The position numbers and the translations under genes are program-made. Positions 1 through 10,261 of a stretch of 64,000 bases of DNA are shown piece by piece (position 1 is the first letter of the stretch; every line of letters begins with the position of its first letter). Source of the DNA: Trichomonas vaginalis G3 (taxonomy: Eukaryota > Parabasalia > Trichomonadida > Trichomonadidae); the NCBI RefSeq assembly GCF_026262505.1, contig NC_067206.1:33061896-33125895 (forward strand), written 5' to 3'. The notes under the pieces are model-generated. The model made no database searches, was not told the DNA's origin, and was given only the letters and a program-made list of their open reading frames with translations.

Positions 1-980
1 TTAGCAGTGAACATAACAAGACCAATTGCAAAAATTAAATATGGAGGTAATTTATCCGTTGTATTGATTTCTAAAGTTTCTTTAGCTATTTTTCTAACGC
101 AAAGGACATTTTGCGATGATCTTCCTAGTGCCTGATTGTAGAAAATCGCATTCTTTTCACTTGCTATTGTAAATCTGTTTTGGAAATCAAGGGTGAAAAT
201 TCCATTGCGGTTCATTTTCGGTTTTCTTGTAACAAGTGTTTGCATGGGCAATCCGTTTTCTTCTGTTAAAGAAACAGTAACTAATCTTGGTAAAATATAG
301 TTTTCCATATTATGTAATATATGTGCGGTCATTAATTTAGTACCTGTTTCAGTTCGTTTTCTCAAAGTAAACATTGTTGCAGAATTTTCAGGAACTAAAT
401 AATAATCTCCTTGAACGGAAATATGAACATCTTCTCCAGCTGTTATAACTATTGGCTTATTGGGATTTCTCTTCTTGCATTTGGCAGAGAATATTATGTT
501 TCCTTCATGGTGAAATTTATATGTATAAACATTTTTAATAACAGAATGTGTACGAATGATTGCGTAATTTACTTCATTATCTGTTACTGGTTCTGGAATA
601 GATGCTGGTGGTTCGCTTACAATTGGATTTGGAATTTCTTGTTGAGCAATTGGATGAACTTCAGAACTACTTGTTTCTGAGTCCTTGTTTGATTTATCTC
701 CTGTCATCGTATCAGAAACAGAAATTACTTTTGGCTTATTATCATTCGGTAAAGAGTTTTGATTAATGTTATTTGATGATGATCTCCTTCTTCTTTCTGT
801 AACTCCTTCATTTTGATTTCTTCTTCGTCTTCCTCTGTTTGATGTATTTTGATTAGAATTTCTTCTCACATTGATTTCAATTGATGAATCAGATGAAGAA
901 TCACTGGAACTTACTTCTACCATTTGAATGTTCTTTTTGCGTTCCTGTGGCGGAGAAGATGAATCAGTATCACTATCCAT
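1..980 (-). CDS. Tubby-like protein, C-terminus cut by window edge
   Basis: An open frame runs from an ATG at 980-978 to the window edge with no stop (about 326 residues). The first 120 residues are low-complexity, rich in Ser, Asn and Arg (acidic/serine start, then an Arg-rich patch). The second half resembles the tubby C-terminal domain: a FTLDFQNRFTIASEKN-type strand, then VLCVRKIAKETLEI and the ending FAIGLVMF, which matches the tubby 'AFAI.LSSF' end. Tubby-like proteins bind phosphoinositides and are common in trichomonads; that role is inferred here. Only a few C-terminal residues should be missing. The frame is open to 1048 upstream, but 980 is the first ATG. The motif match is by eye and divergent. 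Confidence 0.6.
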   Translation of the reverse strand, partial: MDSDTDSSSPPQERKKNIQMVEVSSSDSSSDSSIEINVRRNSNQNTSNRGRRRRNQNEGVTERRRRSSSNNINQNSLPNDNKPKVISVSDTMTGDKSNKDSETSSSEVHPIAQQEIPNPIVSEPPASIPEPVTDNEVNYAIIRTHSVIKNVYTYKFHHEGNIIFSAKCKKRNPNKPIVITAGEDVHISVQGDYYLVPENSATMFTLRKRTETGTKLMTAHILHNMENYILPRLVTVSLTEENGLPMQTLVTRKPKMNRNGIFTLDFQNRFTIASEKNAIFYNQALGRSSQNVLCVRKIAKETLEINTTDKLPPYLIFAIGLVMFTA

Positions 981-1791
981 TTGATCGGAAATTTCAGCAG
1001 CTTCAAAAATTGAGATCCAAAATTTACAAAAAGTCGGTGAAAAATGTTAAAATTGATGCAACCATAAAAATTAATTTGATCTTTTCAAATTGATCGCAAT
1101 TCGTTAGAATTATTGTTTTGAAAAATCTTAAATACAAATCAAATATATGGAATCTAAAATCTTTAAAAAATAAAAAATTAATCAAAAATTTCATTGAAAA
1201 AGCTGATCGCCTATTGATAAGATTCTCCTATACTGGATGTTGCATTGTGATACCCAATTATTCAATAAGTGTTCGATAACCAGAGTTGATTCTTCTTTTA
1301 TTGTTCCTTTATTCCATTTAAATATTAAACAAGTTGAAATATCTTCAATTACTCAACTCCAACACTACACCCTTAACATACTATTCATTGAATTCAATCT
1401 GAAACTAGACAACAGTTATTTACAATTTTCTAATATGTAATTTATGAATATCAAATACTAAGTTTACGATAATTCTCTTCTGAAAACGATAAATATTCCA
1501 TGCTATTGAATTAATTTAGGTATAATTGAATTATGTTTTTTCTATTGAGATTTTTTAATCGCAAATATGCCACTTAGCCAACCTGAAAATATTTTTCATG
1601 TAAAAATATCTCTTTTTATTATTGGAAAAAGCCTTTTGCAAGATTCGAAATAAAAGAGGATAAGTTTTCATAATTAAACAATAACTCCTAAATAACGAAA
1701 AAGTTTAAGTATTAAAATAGTAAAAATTTAATGAAAAAACGGGTTAACATAAAGAATTTTGAGGAATAAAGACAATGAAATCAGGGATGTT
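981..1791. other. Intergenic, AT-rich, no gene seen
   Basis: About 800 bases between the start of the tubby-like gene and the 3' end of the EF-hand gene. Only short open frames of low complexity occur (for example 1237-1440), without a recognisable domain or convincing initiator. No structured repeat was seen. Confidence 0.5.
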
Positions 1792-2364
1792 TCAACCAAA
1801 CAAAACATCAAGATTAATATCAAAGCACTCTATCACACCGGGAGCTGAGGATACCATTTGATAGAATTCTTTGTAATTAAGTTCACCACTTCCTGAATTA
1901 TCATAAGTGTTGATTAATTGATCAACAAGAAGATTAATTTGAGCATCTTCAAGTTCAATTAGGCTACTACCTTCGATAGAAAGCTTAATGACATCTGTAA
2001 TTTCTTCTTTTGAAACTGCACCACTGCCATCGCTATCATAAGCCCGGAAGCAAAGCTTGACCTTTTCATCAAAAGGTGCATTGGGATGGAATTTGTTCAG
2101 ACCCTCGACAAATTCAGTGAAATCGATGTCACCGCTCCCATCATCATCAATAATCTTGTAGAGGATTTCTCCAATACTCTTATTACTAATTTTCATGTTT
2201 TTGGCAAAGGTTTCCGCATTAATTTGGGATTCTTTTGTCAAATTCCTGAAAATTTGGGCTAAAACAAAGATCTGGCGTTCTGAAAAGTAGCTCTGTTCAG
2301 ACATTTTAGCAGCATCACTCTCCGAAATAAAACCTCGGTTAATTGCACTCTGAGCAACACCCAT
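1792..2364 (-). CDS. EF-hand protein, calcineurin B-like regulatory subunit
   Basis: 190-residue protein with three clear Ca2+-binding EF-hand loops: DDDGSGDIDFTE, DSDGSGAVSKEE and DNSGSGELNYKE. A degenerate fourth hand probably lies near the N-terminus. Length, loop spacing and the MG start (a possible N-myristoylation site, MGVAQS) fit calcineurin B or a calcineurin B-like/recoverin-type sensor better than calmodulin (about 149 residues) or centrin. It would bind Ca2+ and regulate a phosphatase or kinase partner; the partner cannot be told from sequence. The start is the first ATG after an AT-rich leader. It lies 100 bp from the end of the long-TIR transposon, whose insertion may have affected its promoter. 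EF-hand identity is certain, the subfamily less so. Confidence 0.8.
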   Translation of the reverse strand: MGVAQSAINRGFISESDAAKMSEQSYFSERQIFVLAQIFRNLTKESQINAETFAKNMKISNKSIGEILYKIIDDDGSGDIDFTEFVEGLNKFHPNAPFDEKVKLCFRAYDSDGSGAVSKEEITDVIKLSIEGSSLIELEDAQINLLVDQLINTYDNSGSGELNYKEFYQMVSSAPGVIECFDINLDVLFG

Positions 2365-2463
2365 CAGATAAAAATTCCAATTGAATTGCTTTCAAAAATC
2401 GTTGATCTCAAATTTTTCTTAAACTGTATTGATAGAATGTTATTATAAAATCATATGAACATT

Positions 2464-3430
2464 CCGAAATAAACAAAAAGTACATTAGATACGATAATTT
2501 TATCAAAAGTATAATTATCCAAAACTGTTATAGACCGAAAATAGATTTTTTCGGTTTTCTCTTCAAATAATTGAAAGAATGATACTATTATAGGTTTATT
2601 ATATTATATAGCATATAATCATGCTATAGCCGAAAATTATAAGTTTTGAGAAGATTGAATATAACACAAATAAATTTGAATGTAAGTTAAATTGCTTGTT
2701 GTTTTTAATAGCTATTTAATGAGAAATCCAATATTGCAAAATTCAAATTGAATGATTGAAAGAACAGAAAAAGTCATTCTTTTCAATTTCGAATATGTTT
2801 CATTGTATTTATAATTATATGGCAAATAAGATATTTAAACTTGATTTTTGAAGGAAAATTCACAAAATTGAATAAATTCAAATAATTTTTATTCAAAAAT
2901 AAACTAGTTATTTGAGTTTAATACTAATTATCTATTCAAACTACAAAGTTTGTAATTTAAAATATTTTGTGAGATCAGATTGAATTAATTCAAGGTTCTT
3001 TTCAATTAATATTAATGACCATATTACGCATTTTCGAACATTCTAAACCAAATATATAAAAATGGGAGACGAATGTTAAATTTGCTAGACATGGGGGAGT
3101 TGTCTGCAAAGTTTTAGCTCTTATCTCTAACAAAAAATTAATTTTTAAAAAAATGACCGAATACGTTTCACAGCGAGAAAAAAATAAAAGGCAAGATAGA
3201 ATTTTCTAGACATAAAGAAGTTGTTTACCGAGTTTTAGCTCTTATCTCTAACAAAAAATTAATTTTTAAAAAAATGACCGAATACGTTTCACAGCGAGAA
3301 AAAATAAAAGGCAAGATAGAATTTTCTAGACATAAAGAAGTTGTTTACCGAGTTTTAGCTTTTATCTCTAACAAAAAATTAATTTTTAAAAAAATGACCG
3401 AATACGTTTCACAGCGAGAAAAAAATAAAA
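2464..3430 (+). repeat. Left terminal inverted repeat (with 120-bp subterminal tandem repeats)
   Basis: Matches the reverse complement of 6639-7604 nearly base for base by eye. Its inner third (about 3080-3430) holds roughly three tandem copies of a 120-bp unit. Each unit contains TAATTTTTAAAAAAATGACC and ACGTTTCACAGCGAGAA; copies of the latter begin near 3164, 3285 and 3405. The array may be a transposase-binding region; that is inference. Confidence 0.85.
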
Positions 3431-3598
3431 CTGTACACTGATTTTCATTTTCATTTCCAGTCACTTTATTTATTATTTTTTCTTTTTTTCATTTTAATTA
3501 TAAATTATTTCATAATACGTTTATTTACGTTACCATTTTCTTTATTCTTTTGAATTCCATACTAGACACTTATAGAATATTTTGATTGTTAACGTACT

Positions 3599-3603
3599 TC
3601 ATT
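3599..3603 (+). promoter_or_regulatory. Trichomonad initiator (TCATT) of the transposase gene
   Basis: TCATT fits the T. vaginalis Inr consensus TCA(+1)Y(T/A). The +1 A would be at 3601, six bases before the ATG at 3607, the very short 5' leader typical of this organism. It supports the 3607 start over the upstream non-ATG extension. Confidence 0.6.
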
Positions 3604-3606
3604 AGA

Positions 3607-4581
3607 ATGAATCCTTACAAAGGGTATGTCGATCGAATTTACCTAATTGGTATTTCCAATCAGATTGAAGAAGGTAAAATGACATGGGAAGAAGCTTGCA
3701 CCCATGTTCCCATCGCCCCAACCCTTCAATCAAATGATTTCAAATATTTAGATGTTTCAAAATCTTTTTTACAAAATCAATTTAGCTTACAGAATATCCC
3801 ATTGCCTAAAGGCAAGAAAGGTTGTAGGGTCAATCCCTACGACCAAATCAAAGCTCTTGCTGTGATACATGACCACTGGGCCTTTCCCTGTGGTCAAACA
3901 AAACAATGGAAACGTTTGAAATTACAACAAATTGATGTATCTTATAGAGAAGTACGCAGATACTTCAAAGAAAATCATTTCACCAAGACGCGATTAGAGC
4001 ATGCCGGGCCAGAAACAGCAGTAAGATATTGGGCGCTTTCACCCAATCTTATCTGGCACGCAGATGTTCATTATTTTAGGGGTGTTCGTGGCCAGTATAT
4101 TTATGGCATAATCGACGATTTTAGCCGCAAAGTCCTAGCGTGTATACAAATACCAGATATGCTGGCAGCGACGACAGCGAACGTTGCAGCTTCCGCCTTC
4201 ATTGAATTTGGCGCCCCTTATTGTTTCTGGACCGACAACGGTTCAGAAAATAGGGGCGCCTTTCAAGATCTACTTGATCTTTGGGGCGTCCAATGGCGGC
4301 ATACAGACTCTCATTCTCCCTACCAAAATGGGAAGATTGAGAGATTCTGGCCGACATTGGAGCGCTGCCAAAGCATTCAGGCTATTCCTGCCTTTATTTG
4401 GGAGTACAATAATAACACACCGCATGAAGATCTCCCAATTAATCCATTAACTGGAACAAATTACACGCCAAATCAAATGTATCAGCTGAAACCGAAATAC
4501 ACAAATGCAGATACAGAAAGATTGTGGCAAATATGGGATACAGATACAGGCATGACCGCTGTTGACACATTCACAGCGTAA
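3607..4581 (+). CDS. DDE integrase-type transposase (rve fold)
   Basis: 324-residue intact protein. The catalytic core is visible: first Asp in WHADVHYF (D153), second Asp in FWTDNGSE (D210), Glu in QNGKIERFW (E245), with 34 residues between the last two. GIIDDFSRKVLA after the first strand and HSPYQNG before the Glu are typical of retroviral integrases and IS3/IS481-type transposases. The N-terminal 140 residues contain basic stretches and a likely helix-turn-helix (about 100-120). It should cut and join the ends of the surrounding long-TIR element. It is the only gene in the element, and its GC content is higher than the flanks. Start chosen by the TCATT initiator six bases upstream. Confidence 0.85.
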   Translation: MNPYKGYVDRIYLIGISNQIEEGKMTWEEACTHVPIAPTLQSNDFKYLDVSKSFLQNQFSLQNIPLPKGKKGCRVNPYDQIKALAVIHDHWAFPCGQTKQWKRLKLQQIDVSYREVRRYFKENHFTKTRLEHAGPETAVRYWALSPNLIWHADVHYFRGVRGQYIYGIIDDFSRKVLACIQIPDMLAATTANVAASAFIEFGAPYCFWTDNGSENRGAFQDLLDLWGVQWRHTDSHSPYQNGKIERFWPTLERCQSIQAIPAFIWEYNNNTPHEDLPINPLTGTNYTPNQMYQLKPKYTNADTERLWQIWDTDTGMTAVDTFTA

Positions 4582-5399
4582 TAATAAACATAATTTTTTA
4601 ATTTCATTTTTAACAAGTTTTTTTAAATGTATGTAATGAATAATTCATTAGAATATGATAATGCACATTGTAACAGAATAGAACAATCACCAAATTTTTT
4701 TGAAATTAAAAAATAAAAGTAAAAAGTATAAAGTAATCTAACCAAAAAAGATATTTAAAAGAATTTTGGAAAAAACAGAATAAGGATAATGATATTATTT
4801 TAGATACACAATCGATGTACTGAAGTATAGATCCGTATTTTTCCCAAGTGAGCGGGGTATCTCCAATCCCAGCCCTATCGTCCTCCCAGTGTCAGTTTTC
4901 AATATAAAATCCAAATTTTTTTTGAAAATAAAAATTTCGAGAAATTTTTCTGATTTTTTTTCTTTGATTTCAATAATTCAAAATAAATTTGGGAGTAAAA
5001 AGACACTATTTAATGAAATTCATATGAGTGAATGTGGATAAATACTCTCAAAACATACAATTTATCTATTTTTTCTTTATATTATCAACTAATTAGTGAT
5101 AATTTTTTTTGAATCAGATTTTTTTTCATTAAAAACATAATATATAACACAACAATGATGCACACATACGTATCTACACATCAAAATATAAAGCTTGTTT
5201 TGGTCTGGGCATCCCAACCCAAAATTCTTAAAAAATTGAATAAATATGAATACTTTGGGGCTGGGATGCCCATCCCAAAACCGAATTGAATTTTTTTGAA
5301 TTAAAGAATATATTTATGTATTTATAATATACATGTGATGTCTATAAAAAATACTAAATTCTAAAAAAAATTCAATTTATTCAAAACGTATACTAAGTG
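4582..5399. other. Non-coding transposon interior with one long hairpin
   Basis: No gene. AT-rich, but with GC-richer islands at 4845-4895 and 5197-5280. The latter is an inverted repeat: arms 5197-5219 and 5258-5280 pair at about 19 of 23 positions around a 38-base AT-rich loop. Confidence 0.6.
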
Positions 5400-6146
5400 A
5401 TCACTTCATTAGTAGGATCAGCAATCCTACTAAATGGTGAGAACGCCACTAACTAAAAAAGGAGTCCTTGGAGCTCTTGATCTCTTGTCAGTAGAGTTCA
5501 TAATGAGGCATGGCATCTACTGATTAGAGATCAGAGCAATCCTACCTTACCTTCAGGAGCTACAAAGCTCCTAATCGTTACGAGAGGAGTCTTGGAGCTC
5601 CTGAAGCTCATCAGCAGAGGCTATTTACCATTTGGGCCTCTTCTGATGAAAGATGCGAAACACGTCTACGAACCAGGAGCTTCAAAGCTTCTAATCCTTA
5701 CTAAAGGGAGCTTTGGAGCTCCTGAGTCTCCATCAACAGAGTCCCAGATGGTAAATGTCCTTTGCTGATGAAAGATGCGAAACACATCTACGAACCAGGA
5801 GCTCCAAAGCTCCTAATCCTTACGAAAGGGAGCTTTGGAGCTCCTGAAACTCCTTTTACTATAAAATATGACAGTTTTCTTCTGAGGTTCTCATCAAATC
5901 TAAGACTTCAGAAGAAAGCTGTCCTATCAATGTATACTTACACTCTCATGGACTACAAGTGTACAATTTTAAAGCAGAGATTATCCAAGGCCTCTCATCA
6001 AATGAGGGACCTCGGATAATCTCTACCTTAAGTAGTCAAATAACTTTTCTCACTATTTAGGAACAAAAGAACAAGAGTTGGAGTACTTTAAGGCAAGATT
6101 CTTCCGAAATCTCTCATCGAATGAGAGACTTCGGAAGGACCTTGCC
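5400..6146 (+). repeat. Hairpin array: chain of about nine stem-loops
   Basis: Almost the whole stretch folds into consecutive hairpins. Three homologous stems carry CAGGAGCT.CAAAGCT and AGCTTTGGAGCTCCTG-type arms around a CTAATC.TTAC loop: 5554-5603, 5674-5724 and 5796-5846. Three more share the loop CTCATC(A/G)AAT: 5870-5923, 5976-6024 and 6092-6146. Weaker ones occur near 5407-5430, 5482-5535 and 5607-5650. Part is a tandem duplication of about 122 bp (5640-5725 against 5762-5847). No open frame explains it. Arms differ between copies yet stay largely paired. Confidence 0.8.
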
Positions 6147-6638
6147 AAATCCTTGAACGCCAATATCCTTGGAACTGAGCTAGAACCAGGGAGAAGTAGC
6201 ATACTATAGAGCACGATGGTAATCTCGGAAATGCTTATATCGCCCCAAGCACAATATTTAAGAAGTCTAACTCATATATACAAGAAGTCAGGCTGAATAG
6301 ATATTGTGCATATGGTTTGCAGAACTCTCATGATATTTCAAATTCATGTTATCCCAAAAAAGGTGACACTTTGGGTGTATCGTCCATCCCAGGGATGCAA
6401 AAATCACATCACCTTGGATCTATATACTGAAGAATAATCCGGTAAAATGATGATATAAAATTAGATTATTTTACAAGTAGCTAAAAGAATAAAACTATAA
6501 TATAAAATAAATGAAGTTTAATGAAACAATAAAGGGTAAATAAATAATAAAGATTTTTATTTTATATCAGTATTGAGAAGAAGTAACAGCTGACACTTGG
6601 TAGACAACTTCTTTATGTCTAGAAAATTCTATCTTGCC

Positions 6639-7604
6639 TTTTATTTTTTTCTCGCTGTGAAACGTATTCGGTCATTTTTTTAAAAATTAATTTTTTGTTA
6701 GAGATAAGAGCTAAAACTCGGTAAACAACTTCTTTATGTCTAGAAAATTCTATCTTGCCTTTTATTTTTTCTCGCTGTGAAACGTATTCGGTCATTTTTT
6801 TAAAAATTAATTTTTTGTTAGAGATAAGAGCTAAAACTCGGTAAACAACTTCTTTATGTCTAGAAAATTCTATCTTGCCTTTTATTTTTTCTCGCTGTGA
6901 AACGTATTCGGTCATTTTTTTAAAAATTAATTTTTTGTTAGAGATAAGAGCTAAAACTTTGCAGACAACTCCCCCATGTCTAGCAAATTTAACATTCGTC
7001 TCCCATTTTTATATATTTGGTTTAGAATGTTCGAAAATGCGTAATATGGTCATTAATATTAATTGAAAAGAACCTTGAATTAATTCAATCTGATCTCACA
7101 AAATATTTTAAATTACAAACTTTGTAGTTTGAATAGATAATTAGTATTAAACTCAAATAACTAGTTTATTTTTGAATAAAAATTATTTGAATTTATTCAA
7201 TTTTGTGAATTTTCCTTCAAAAATCAAGTTTAAATATCTTATTTGCCATATAATTATAAATACAATGAAACATATTCGAAATTGAAAAGAATGACTTTTT
7301 CTGTTCTTTCAATCATTCAATTTGAATTTTGCAATATTGGATTTCTCATTAAATAGCTATTAAAAACAACAAGCAATTTAACTTACATTCAAATTTATTT
7401 GTGTTATATTCAATCTTCTCAAAACTTATAATTTTCGGCTATAGCATGATTATATGCTATATAATATAATAAACCTATAATAGTATCATTCTTTCAATTA
7501 TTTGAAGAGAAAACCGAAAAAATCTATTTTCGGTCTATAACAGTTTTGGATAATTATACTTTTGATAAAATTATCGTATCTAATGTACTTTTTGTTTATT
7601 TCGG
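6639..7604 (-). repeat. Right terminal inverted repeat
   Basis: Reverse complement of 2464-3430. It contains three copies of the 120-bp unit (CTCGCTGTGAAACG at about 6651, 6771 and 6891) plus a further partial copy at 6606-6638 outside the matched arm. Frames read through this array are artefacts of the repeat. Confidence 0.85.
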
Positions 7605-8665
7605 TTAAAACAATAATTATCCAAAACAAGCATTTTCATAAAAGAATATATTATTACGATCTAACAAAATAAGGGTTTCGTTTTGCGAAAAAAACGTACA
7701 ATACGCAATTTCGCTAAAAAAACATTTAGCTAGCAATTTCGACCTTTGACTTCACTCAAGACGTCACTTTTTTAATTTTGCGGTATCATATTTTTGGAAA
7801 ATCTTTATGAATATTATATAAAAAGTCTCTTTAATATCTATATTTCATATTTTTATCGATTTTTAAAGTTTTGGCGAAAAGTATTCAATTATTTTTGCTA
7901 TTTGGTCGGGTAAATTCAGATTTGCGACATTTTCTGATATGATATTCAGATTCGACGTTGATAATAATGCTTATAGAACCCTCTTGCTATTGTGTCAAAA
8001 TTGCGAAACCGATAGCAAAAATATCTCGCAATATCAAAATTGAGATATTGAGTGAATTATGCATTATAGAGATTAAAAATCTGATTTGTGAAAACATCTC
8101 ATCAGTTTCTAGCTAATTCAAAAATCTTTACTATCTTATTCGATTAAAATGAAAAGGGAATAGTTTCATTATGCTTTAAATGACAGCCTTATAATATAAT
8201 CATAGTTTTCGCTCAATATGCAGCATTTTTTTTTCGAAATCTATGGTCAATATCCTAAATACTGATTGCTTTGCATTCATATCTCTTACATCTTCTATAC
8301 ACACATCACTATTCATTGCTATTCCTATCTTTTTCATTTTTGTTTGTTTCTCATAATTTCTCAAAAAACATGATAACTTGATATTTGTAAATATCATACT
8401 TTATAACGTAAATAAGAACTTGACCTATTAAGAAAAGCAGTAATGAAAAGAAAATCTGAAATTCATAAAAATTACAAGTTTCTGATGACAATTAGCTTAA
8501 TTAAACCAGGTACAAGATTATATAATTGTATTTTCTATCCAATTATCCATATAATATCTTATCCAGAAAAAATAACTTGATCAATACCAAATGATTTTTT
8601 AACTAGTAAATAAAGTATTTTCTTTACACACACATTGTATATCATAGTTTTTTTTTGGTTTCGCA
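7605..8665. other. Host spacer, no gene seen
   Basis: About 1.06 kb of AT-rich DNA between the long-TIR transposon and Maverick 1. Short frames (such as 8200-8397 on the minus strand) are low-complexity and have no recognisable domain. Confidence 0.5.
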
Positions 8666-8671
8666 AAACAT

Positions 8672-8990
8672 CAGTAGTAGGATATGAAGGGTTGTGTGAC
8701 TTTTTTTGTAAACGTAAGAATTCATACAATATCGAACGATTTTGTATCATTTTTTTTAACATATGAAGTAAAAAATGTATGATTCTTACGGTTTTTATTC
8801 TTACGTTTTTGAATAAATCAAGATTTAAAAAATTTTCAAAATTGTAAGACATTTACACTCAGCCCAAACATAATGAAATAAACACATTAAAAAAAAATTA
8901 ACATTAATTTTAAAATAATTTATTTTTTTATCTTTTATAAAAGAAGCTATATATAGATGATGTCAGATATTCCGCGATTAATTAAACATT
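8672..8990 (+). repeat. Left TIR of Maverick 1, interrupted
   Basis: 8672-8704 and about 8880-8990 match the complement of 25285-25457 and the sequence 61760-61960. The 175 bases between (8705-8880) do not match either and look like replaced or inserted sequence. Confidence 0.7.
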
Positions 8991-9033
8991 GTTTAAATCA
9001 TGAATGGAATCAATGGAGTCATAATCAAAGAAA
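8957..9033 (+). pseudogene. Remnant of the TIR-proximal Maverick gene, internally deleted
   Basis: Starts with the same bases as the gene at 61911 (MMSDIPRLIKHCLN), then jumps from the codons for EW directly to NQWSHNQR, and stops. Compared with Maverick 3, about 100 bases are lost between two ATGG copies, and everything after NQR is lost up to the next gene. Only 25 codons remain. Confidence 0.75.
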
Positions 9034-9081
9034 TTAGAAACTAATGATTATTTGAATAATTTATTTTTTATTTTGTATGAA

Positions 9082-10194
9082 ATGAGCGTCACAACTAACA
9101 ATGTTAAAAATTTAGGATTCACAAACGGGGAAATAAAGGATATATTAGAGGAGGCGGGTTATGAGGTTGATAAATATTATTTGAGAAATTGTAAAAAATT
9201 CGCGGAGTTTTTAAATGAGTTTGATTATGATGGAAAAATGAATAAAGATGATGTTATAAATTTCTTATATCCCACATCTAAAGAAGAAAAACCTAAAGAA
9301 CCTGATGTTTTCCCTGAATATTATGAAGAACGAATTAAAGATGGTGAATATGATGAAATTGAAATTGAAAGATTGGAAAAAATAAGAGATGAAATAGATG
9401 AAAAAATTAAGGAATTAAGAGAAGTTGAAAAATATAATGAAAATGAAGTAGAGGGTTTAATGAATATCCCAGCTTCAGAATCAGCAGTTCAGAAATCTCA
9501 TGAAGAAAGATATAAAAATTATGTCTCAGAATCAACACAAAATTTATTAGATGGTGAAATAGACGAAACACTTTCAGAAGAAGGTACTAAATTTATTCGT
9601 AAACATAAGTTACAATTTATTGATAATGAAGAATACCCCTGTATCATACTTTCACCACCTTTAGATTCCGAAAAATTCAAAAAAGCTCTTAAAAACGTGA
9701 CATATGCAACTAATACGATTAAGAAAGAAGATCATGATATTTACACAAATTATTATTTAAATAAATGCACGGGTGTTGATAAAGTTTTTGATTTATTAGA
9801 TAAAATATCAAAAGAAACCATTGGAACCTATAAAATTTTGTGTGATTGTGGTTTCATTATTGAAGATACTAATAATGTTTCATATGAAAGAACAGCACCG
9901 AAGGAAGACGAAGTTGAAAGGTCTATACCATTCGTTATTAAGAACATAAAAGATATGAAAACGTATAAGCATTATATTTATTCATTTATTTCAGAAAAAA
10001 TGGAAGCAACCCATAAAACATCTTCTCATCATTTTATAGCTATTCATACATTCCTTTTCAAAGTTGTGAAATTAAATAAGACAGGAATTAGATTTAATGT
10101 ATCAGGGTACACATTCTTGAGTAAATTAAAATGTATTCGTCATGTCGCAGATGATAAAAATTTATGTGTTCTTAATTCATTTTATGGGCTTTAA
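9082..10194 (+). CDS. Maverick protein, probable N-terminal part of DNA polymerase B
   Basis: 370-residue open frame starting at ATG 9082 (TATGAAATGAGC context, like the gene start at 62562). The first 150 residues are acidic and coiled-coil-like, with many Glu/Lys runs. The C-terminal end contains HVADDKNLCVLNSFYG, which resembles the conserved 'NLCVF..L' block that precedes the exonuclease domain in Polinton protein-primed PolB. The frame then meets a stop, and polymerase-like fragments follow. Two readings are possible: a separate unknown protein, or the N-terminal third of the polymerase cut off by a stop or frameshift. I favour the second, weakly. Confidence 0.5.
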   Translation: MSVTTNNVKNLGFTNGEIKDILEEAGYEVDKYYLRNCKKFAEFLNEFDYDGKMNKDDVINFLYPTSKEEKPKEPDVFPEYYEERIKDGEYDEIEIERLEKIRDEIDEKIKELREVEKYNENEVEGLMNIPASESAVQKSHEERYKNYVSESTQNLLDGEIDETLSEEGTKFIRKHKLQFIDNEEYPCIILSPPLDSEKFKKALKNVTYATNTIKKEDHDIYTNYYLNKCTGVDKVFDLLDKISKETIGTYKILCDCGFIIEDTNNVSYERTAPKEDEVERSIPFVIKNIKDMKTYKHYIYSFISEKMEATHKTSSHHFIAIHTFLFKVVKLNKTGIRFNVSGYTFLSKLKCIRHVADDKNLCVLNSFYGL

Positions 10195-10261
10195 AGAATA
10201 AAGTTTATTTTTATTTATTTTTTAATTTTTATTCTTACATAAATGAACAAAAAACGGAACA

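Larger units (their letters stand above)
2464..7604. mobile_element. DNA transposon with ~967-bp TIRs and a DDE integrase-type transposase
   Basis: The 5141-bp element has near-identical inverted ends (2464-3430 and 6639-7604), one transposase gene (3607-4581) and about 2 kb of non-coding DNA containing a chain of hairpins. Outermost bases read CCGAAATAAAC at the left and its complement at the right. No clear target-site duplication was seen; only AT-rich bases flank it. The family is unassigned: the retroviral-type integrase fold with long TIRs could fit a Ginger/TDD-like or IS481-like derived group. Near-identical TIRs and an intact transposase suggest recent activity. Confidence 0.8.

Noticed and set aside
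6619-6915. Open frame of repeated MTEYVSQREKIKGKIEF-like units
   Set aside because: It lies wholly inside the 120-bp tandem repeat of the transposon arm, and repeats because the DNA does.
8559-8852. 97-codon minus-strand frame
   Set aside because: Spans the boundary between host DNA and the Maverick terminus, low complexity, no domain.
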